From Coprinellus micaceus (Eukaryota; Basidiomycota; Agaricomycetes; Agaricales; Psathyrellaceae), in contig OX596336.1 of assembly GCA_951394405.1 (NCBI GenBank), forward strand, positions 3,224,001-3,288,000: a stretch of DNA of 64,000 bases. The letters are read 5' to 3'. The notes below the pieces were generated by a model, which was not told where the DNA came from, did not search any database, and worked only from the letters and a program-made list of their open reading frames with translations. Shown here piece after piece: positions 57,639-64,000 of this stretch. The translations under genes and the position numbers were made by a program. How positions within the stretch are numbered: position 1 is the first letter of the stretch; each line of letters starts with the position of its first letter.

Positions 57639-59726
57639 ATGGTGCGGGCACTACTCGGCAGGCGGGAGCGGCGGTCTATCGTGGTCGGCGTTCCGATCGC
57701 ATTCGGCTTGTTCCTCTTCATCTGGGCGAATTATCAAAGCCCTTCACTCAGCACGACACCAGATGCTTTTCATGGGAGCCCAAGTCACAGCGAAGACTCA
57801 CTCGGTCCTGGGCACTTCGAGACACCAAAACAGCTGATTAGCCAACCTGGTCCTCATCTGGACGAGCCTCCACTTCCAGGGACACGGCTTCAGTCGACAG
57901 ATCTAGAGACGACGATGCCAATGGTGCCGTATAAACTGGACTCTGACGTGAAGGTTGGCGCCGGTACATGGGGCTTCAACGTTTTAAACAAGCTATACCT
58001 GCGGAATGGGACCTTCTATATTGTAGCCAACGACAAGAATAGCGTTCCAACGAAGGAGGAGATTATCCACAGGCTTGGTCGACTTTCAACACAAGGTGAC
58101 GACGGTGACGAAGGTGACGACGGTGACGAAGGCTCCGAGGTGGGTTAAATCGGGATCCTAGGGGCGAGCCGTTGACACCACCTTCCACCTGACAGCTCGT
58201 AAAATATATCACGCCAGCCCAGTCAAAAGCGATACTAGGGGATGTAGCGACAGTCCTCCCAGGAGTCACATTTCTGATCCTGGATCCGCCGAGGTATCTT
58301 ACCGTACGTCGCCAATGCGTTCAAACTACACATTCAGGCTTATTGGGGGTTGGTCCAATAGCACTTTTACCACTATTGGGGTGAAGTGATACTGGGAGCT
58401 TGGAGAGTATATTCTACCTTGGCCCTCTCCAAAAACACAACACTTCTTGACAGGCTGCCGTTCCCTTCACGCTTTGTGCTCCCAGTATGTACCCACTGTT
58501 CGACGGCTGCCCCCTCCTTGAAGCTAATGTCGATATTTTGGACCCCAAGTTTGTCGACAACGACGATTGGCGGGATAGAGCCGACCTTAACGGTCCGTTC
58601 ATGCGCCTCGCCTTTCCGGATGCCTCTATGGAGAAAGGGGATGTATGGAGAGATTGGATCAAGGTTGGTGGAACTCATGTCTTCGAACGAGCAGTCGCGA
58701 TCAATAGGGTTTCCGCCCATAAGTCGTAAGTCCTCCACCTACCCCTGTTCGCTCATGTTCGCCGACGCCGTTTCCTCGTGCTCCAGTCCTTTGGGCTCTG
58801 TCTGGTACAAAATGATAAGCTCAACCCAGAACGTAACAGCACCATGGCATTTCTGGGAACCCATTCGAAGATCGGTTACGAAGGGCCTCTTCGGGTACAC
58901 GCCAGAAGTAGGGGCGGATGGTAAGCCCGTATCCCCACCGAATTTCGGTCTCTCGAGGGATGGCTCTACCGTGGATGAGACACTTCCTGTTGTGACCTAC
59001 ATTTCGCGGCAGAGCACCGGTCGGAGACTTCTCACCCCGGACCACGAGGGCTTGGTCGAGGCGCTGCGAAGTCTGGAAAAGGAGGGACTTTGTACAGTAC
59101 GGATACCAATCATGGAGAACCTCAACCTTAAGCAGCAGCTCGCAGAGATTGCGAGTAGCACAGTGAGCTTCCAATCGCCTCACACGTGTAATGATTGATA
59201 TTCAGTTGGACATCGCAGATTGTCGTCGGGGTGCACGGAAATGGCTTGACACACCAGATCTTCATGCCACCGTCTTTGCGGTCTGCCGTCCTCGAGATTC
59301 AGGTCCCGGGCAGTAAGTCCGACTGAGATCCCAACTTCCGTCTTTCGAAGGCTAACCGCCATTTGTAGGCTACGCATTTGATTACTGGATGCTCGCTAGA
59401 AATATGGGGCACAAGCACTATATGATAAGAAATGAATCTATCACTACTTTCGGTCCGAATGAGTGGCATAAGGTGTGTCTGGGATCCACGCAGACTTGTG
59501 TCGCACCCTTGATATACCGCTGACTTTGCTCGGGGTTCATTTTACGGTTTACCAGGGAATCAAATTTGGCGAGGGCTTCCACGGGAGTGCGTGTTCGCTC
59601 CTGATTATCTACGATAAATTGGCGCTAACATTGGCCTCTGTAGGTTCAATCCCCGTCAACAGTACTGTGGTAGCGGATTTAATCCGCCTACGATTGACAC
59701 AGCCAGAGGAAGATGTCGAAGAATAG
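57639..59726 (+). CDS. GT61 (EOGT-like, DUF563) glycosyltransferase, copy B
   Basis: Nine exons: 57639-58139, 58196-58303, 58362-58484, 58550-58725, 58787-59162, 59219-59312, 59369-59472, 59556-59586, 59644-59726; 531 aa. Anchor SIVVGVPIAFGLFLFIWANY; landmarks as in copy A (HFYHYWGEVILGAWRVYSTL, FVDNDDWRDRADLNGPFMRL, VTYISRQSTGRRL, IVVGVHGNGLTHQIFMPPSL, DYWMLARNMGHKHY). Exons 2-5 have exactly the same lengths as in copy A (108, 123, 176, 376 nt), so the two are tandem paralogues, although an inverted F-box gene now separates them. Differences: the exon 1 stem is longer and carries an Asp-Gly repeat, and an extra intron (59313-59368) splits copy A's exon 6. The start is the first ATG; no frame upstream. 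Confidence 0.9.
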
Positions 59727-59990
59727 GAAAAGGTCAAACGAGGCCGTGCTACCTTTCGAACACTAGACTTTAATTACCGGAAGGAATATATATCGAGGAC
59801 CTTGTGCTTCCCTTTCTTCTAATTTGACAAAGGAAACTCGATTTGCTCTGCCCTGCTGAATGCGCGTTAAGTAAAACGTGCCAATTCGTAGGCCGTGGGA
59901 AAGACGGGCGCTTAGTTTGAATATTGCCAGGTCATGATTCAATATACTTTGTGACTACATTACCTTGACTCCTTCAGACTCCTTCCTGCG

Positions 59991-61691
59991 ATGGCCAGTG
60001 GAGCGCAGCATGACCAGCGTAGCGAGTCCTGCCAGTTTACTCGCCTCTCGACCGAGCTTGTTACGCATATTCTCGACTACGTCGAACCGATGGACATCCT
60101 GGATTTCCGACAGGTGAGTTAATATTGAGAACGGTCTTCGAGTCTATATGGACTGACTTCTTGACTCCCTCTTAGACATGCAGGGCCTTCCATTCGATAA
60201 CTCACAGCAAAATCCTTTGGACCAAGGCTTTGAACAGACTTTGCGAGCGTCATGGACTTTTCAAACCCACCTTCCCTACAGATAGAATGTCGCTTCCAGA
60301 GCTAGAGCACGCGGCTACTTCCCCCAACCGATTTGTAGAGACGATAAACTGCTACGAAGACGAGCATCTTGAAGTCCTCCCATTCCAGTCCAGAGTCCAC
60401 CCGCTTCGGCCAAGTGCCGAGTCGGTCGTCGTGTCTTGCGATGTCGACACATTCGCTCTGATCCCCGGTGGTCGCTTTCTCCTGACGAACGGCCGCCATG
60501 AAATTGTTCTATGGGACCTTGGATATAACTCCAAGCAGTACCTCAAACCTTGGCCATTGTCTGCCGACCACGGGTACAATGTGGGCGCTGATGGTGTAAT
60601 GCGAGCGGTTGCCCCAACACCGGACGGAAAGCAGCTACTTGTTGCGGCAGAAACTTGGGAATCACAACGGAGGTGGGGTGGAATGATCCCACTACAGCTC
60701 CACGCTGACTGGCCCTTAGCGTCACAACCAGCGTTATCATCTACCGGATTGACCCAGATGCCAAGGCCCCCCAATTCCATCAGGTCGCGAAACTCAACCT
60801 GAACTTACCAGAAGTGACGTACCAGCTCACCAATGAAAACCGAGACGGATCAGCTGGCTTTGTCCATCTAAATGCCAGCTCAAGCACCGCCATTGTCTGG
60901 TGCTCCCCATATTTTGTCATCTGGAATTGGGTGGAGAACATAGGCTGCAAATGGAATTGTTCTGAGCTCTCCTTAGGGTTTAAGCCCAAAGTCGGTTCCC
61001 CCGTTTTTTTCCTCCTCAGTAGGCTGTCTCTTACCAATTGGAAATCAAACAGGCATTCGTTTCAGAAACGGGGCAGTCGATCGTGGTATTTGACGAGGAA
61101 ATGACGCGGATTTGGGACATCCCAACCACACGCATGACCCCCCAGTTCCCCATCGTGGGCAACCCGGCCGAAGGACGTGTCACATCGCAGATTGTTACTG
61201 GAACTCCAATTTCTATCACTACAACCTGCCCTTGGCAGTCCGGTCCTTGCAGTGGGCGTATTTGCATCCTGAGTGATGGAACCCCTTGCCAAAAGCTCTA
61301 CCTGCTGTCGATTCAAGAGCGCCGCGTCACCCCTCCCGTGGTTGAGTTCGTCAAAGAAGCCGAATGCAGCGTCGGCGATCCGAACGACACCTTTCCGACA
61401 ACTTTCACTGGGACAATGGCAGGACTATCTCAACTTGATGAGCACCTTGCTGTCAGCGCAAGCTCCGATGGGGGTGAAATAAGTGTCGTGTTTCTAACCA
61501 CCTCAAGACCTGGGACTGCGAAACGGAGAAGGAAACCTCCCTGTGTGGTTAGGCCCCTGACGGATCTTCAAACGATTCACCAACTGAAGGATGGACAACT
61601 TGGGTTCTGCGCTGCGTCGGGTCGCATAGTTTATCGCTCCAGAATTGGGCAACTCATTATTTCAGATTACCTTGCTCCCCCGCTCGATTAA
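59991..61691 (+). CDS. F-box protein with WD-like C-terminal region
   Basis: Four exons: 59991-60113, 60176-60672, 60720-60990, 61023-61691; 519 aa. F-box at about residues 15-65: FTRLSTELVTHILDYVEPMD, FRQTCRAFHSITHSKILWTK. The following region has beta-propeller-like strands ending in WD-type dipeptides (HEIVLWDLGY, FVIWNWVE, EEMTRIWDIP). SCF substrate receptor is the likely role; target unknown. The second and third introns are small (47 and 32 nt); the 32-nt one is at the lower limit, so the exon 3/4 junction may be wrong. Unrelated to the F-box protein at 55231-57042. Confidence 0.78.
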
Positions 61692-63031
61692 GCACAGCCC
61701 TCTGGCGTGCTTAATGAAGTTAATCTGGCCCCGCTTGGTGTCCAACGCTGTACTGTAATCCCGGAATATGCCAAAGCACTGAGAAAGCATAACCCACGAG
61801 TCTGTGCCGGTGCTCCAGAGCATATTTGTGGGAAACACGGGCGCTTACTTGAATTGGTGTCAGGTCCTTGAGAGCTTGAGTCCTACCCTTTCCCACCGCG
61901 AAGGATACTACCGTGGCTTGATACTATCATGGCCGCTATGGGGCAGCAACCTGTTGACTGTGTCAACGAGACTTCCATGTTCGCTCGCCTCTCCTCGGGA
62001 CTCCACCTGAATATACCAGCAATCAACTTTCCCGTCGATTTTCAGTGCCAACAGCACCTAGTGCTTCCCTTACTTCATAGATTAATCCTATGGGTCGCAA
62101 CCCCCTAATCTTTCTACGAGGAAGCTGTTCCCACTGATTTGAGCGGAAAATGCCAGAGATAGGCCAATTAAACAACGTGTTCAATGTAGTTTCATGGTTC
62201 TAGGACATTCCCGTCGAAGAGATGGTGCATTTATTCTTCACGCGAGCGCATATGCATCGTCAGCGAAGGACGTCCTGGCCAAGGCTCCATGTATTTTCAA
62301 TCCGATGTCCGAGATCCAGGGCCCCTACCGGTTTGGACGCGTCTTTCCAGTTGATCAAGCCTTTACAGGCCTTCAATCTGTAACCGTGACACGGAGGACT
62401 GTCAATTTGGATTTTGTGCTGCGTCCGGCCGTTTAGCTTGCTTTCCAACACTGGGGAAGCTCACTATTTAGGGCTATCTCCCTCCCCCACTGGATTATCC
62501 AGATTGCTAGAGCCCCACACCGTACTACATTGGGCGACTGGCTCAGGTACCACCATGTACAGTTCGGCTCGCGGTCATGGAAATCTGGCTCAGGATTTAA
62601 CCCGTTGGGTTTCGACTGGAACACAGGGATCTTGAAGATCTTTGAGGCAACCGGGGTTTACGGAGGGTTTTATCCAAGGATCCTTCTGAGAACCTAGATT
62701 GCTCCGAGGAAGTCGTAATCCAGCTTCCCAGTTCGACACCACCACCATCTACATGTATAACCGGCACCGTGGAGGTTCTCAGGCTGCCCAACATCGATGC
62801 ATGGCAGTTTGCCCCTCGCGACAGGCCTCATGGCATTGAGAAACGTATCAAGTGACCCATATCCACAAATCCAATGGTGCACAACACAGTTAGACCGTTC
62901 CCAACCAACGAATAGAAGACCAAAGGCGTTGGCAAAACGACCGAGAGTCATTGCAGATGGAGAAAACCTCCGCCACGGACCGTCCTGGCTCCGCTTCATA
63001 TCTAAGATTGCGTACCTATTACAACGCCCAT
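61692..63031. other. degenerate region downstream of the F-box/WD gene
   Basis: Contains broken coding-like pieces and the recognisable decayed F-box C-terminus at 62403-62495. Another piece at about 62700-62850 (VVIQLPSSTPPPSTCITGTV, PNIDAWQFAPRDRPHGIEKR) is open but has no start. The likely origin is duplication and decay of F-box family genes. Confidence 0.55.
62403..62495 (+). pseudogene. decayed copy of the F-box/WD gene C-terminus
   Basis: Thirty-one codons align without gaps to the last codons of the F-box gene ending at 61691. QFGFCAASGR stands against QLGFCAASGR, GKLTI against GQLII, and YLPPPLD against YLAPPLD. A TAG stop replaces the Ser of ISDYL. Position, about 0.8 kb downstream in the same orientation, indicates a tandem duplicate that has lost most of its body. 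Confidence 0.75.
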
Positions 63032-64000
63032 CTAAAGGTGCCTGTGCACGAGTTTGGTGAAACCGTTATTCCAAGTCTCCACTCGCTTCGCGCTCAGAGT
63101 GCTGAAGGTCGAGTCCAAGGTGCCGACAAATCCAACACCGAAACTGAGCGCGACGGTGTCGATGAGGGCAGGGTACCATTCGTTGTAGCGTTCGAGCGTC
63201 CGTTCTGCATCGTGGTCGATGAACTTCCAACCTATGCCCTTCACTTCGTCCCAAAACCCGGGATCACGTTCATCTACAATGGTGAAAGGACAGGGAGAAA
63301 GCCGTCAGTTAAAATGTCGATTACTTCCACCGAGTTTAGCATCCAAACTGTCGTTCAGAAGGGCGGAAGGGTGGAAGCCACCAACACGGGCAATTCCCCC
63401 ACTGCGGATGGCGATCACACAGAGATCCTGTGCTTCGGCGGAAATCCCACTAAAGGGCGCCGCACTCTAACGACAAGAGCTCAGAAGCTTAGAAGAAGGC
63501 GAGACTTACCAGACGTAACAAACACAGATGTTACGACCAGCCCACGTTCCTCGGCAAGCTGCTTCTTCACATCCTGTACCGCCTGTGCGAACTTCTCCGT
63601 GCCCGTGCGGCAAGGTTTATCGGTCCAGCACTGCTGAGCAAAGTCACCGCGACGGATGTGCACCGTAATCATCTGGATAAATGGGCAAAATGGGAGATTG
63701 GGGAAGGTAAATTCGATCAGTATAGTCTCCTTGTTTCTGGTTCTGAATCGGCCAATGAGACGTAGAACCGGAAACAAAAACCCCCGGTCCGTTATGAGGA
63801 GGATCGTGAGCGGGATGAGAGACCGTTTATCAAGGACATTTCCAAAACGTGGTTTGAGCGGAAGTGGGAGTGGAGAGGCGGATGATTTACAAGTCGAATG
63901 GAGTACTCACAGGTGGTATACTATTGGATCCAGATTCGTCCACGTCCTTGACGAATACCTTGCGTAGATACGCTGTCGCAAGGTCGACGAATTCTTGAGT
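63032..64000 (-). CDS. O-fucosyltransferase-like protein (copy 2), 3' part, runs off right edge
   Basis: Visible exons (from the right edge): 64000-63911, 63672-63510, 63273-63032. The middle exon is 163 nt and the last is 242 nt, the same as the last two exons of copy 1. Landmarks: MITVHIRRGDFAQQCWTD (H-x-R-x-G-D donor motif), SDERDPGFWDEVKGIGWKF, WYPALIDTVALSFGVGFVGT, LDSTFSTLSAKRVETW. The intron 63509-63274 is 236 nt, unusually long for this window, but its GTAAGT..CATTGTAG ends restore the frame. The N-terminal anchor lies outside the window. Plus-strand frames across this region are shadows. Confidence 0.85.

Noticed and set aside
1..64000. CRISPR arrays, bacterial operons, rRNA, transposon termini
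   Set aside because: None seen. All structure is eukaryotic, and no terminal repeats or reverse transcriptase/transposase motifs were recognised.

Overview
The window is nuclear DNA of a filamentous basidiomycete, most likely an Agaricomycete. Genes are dense and broken by many 45-90 bp introns with GT(G/A)(A/C)G donors and short CTNA-type branch regions. The proteins have typical fungal orthologues (glycogen synthase, Scp160/vigilin, Cpa1 with a leader uORF, a WOPR regulator, a Vps3844-domain protein). Two tRNA genes carry introns. I cannot name the genus. All gene models were spliced by eye. Summed exon lengths are divisible by three for every complete model, which supports the junctions.

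Layout. 1-1.1 kb: 5' part of a PCL-type cyclin gene (minus, runs off the left edge). 1.1-7.4 kb: gene-poor. 7.4-14.6 kb: secreted lysozyme-like SLT protein, protein phosphatase 5 (PPT1), and a U2SURP/SR140-type splicing factor, all plus strand. 15.3-19.2 kb: glycogen synthase and a TMEM19-family membrane protein (minus). 19.6-23.7 kb: Scp160/vigilin multi-KH protein. 24.1-27.6 kb: a BSD-domain protein and CPA1, the latter preceded by an intron-split uORF resembling the arginine attenuator peptide. 27.8-32.9 kb: a 1513-residue, low-complexity, lysine/acid-rich protein. It shares a short divergent promoter with a complex I NDUFB2-like subunit. 34.1-35.8 kb: a Cdc1/Ted1-type metallophosphoesterase. 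36.0-37.0 kb: tRNA-Gly(GCC) and tRNA-Leu(UAG). 37.1-38.3 kb: Vps3844-domain ER protein. 40.7-41.9 kb: Gti1/Pac2 (WOPR) regulator. 41.9-48.6 kb: gene-poor, with one tentative gene.

48.6-64 kb is the accessory part. It holds a membrane-anchored glutaredoxin-like protein with a Ser in place of the active-site Cys. It also holds two O-fucosyltransferase-like genes (one cut by the right edge), two GT61/EOGT-like glycosyltransferase paralogues, two unrelated F-box genes and a decayed F-box copy. The four transferases have, or are expected to have, type II anchors and should work in the secretory pathway. Repeated pairing of the two transferase families suggests a local, duplicated protein-glycosylation module.

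Main points for follow-up: the spliced attenuator-like uORF of CPA1; the O-fucosyltransferase/GT61 cluster; the Ser-substituted glutaredoxin; and two well supported GC-AG introns, one of which has a GT donor at the same site in its paralogue.
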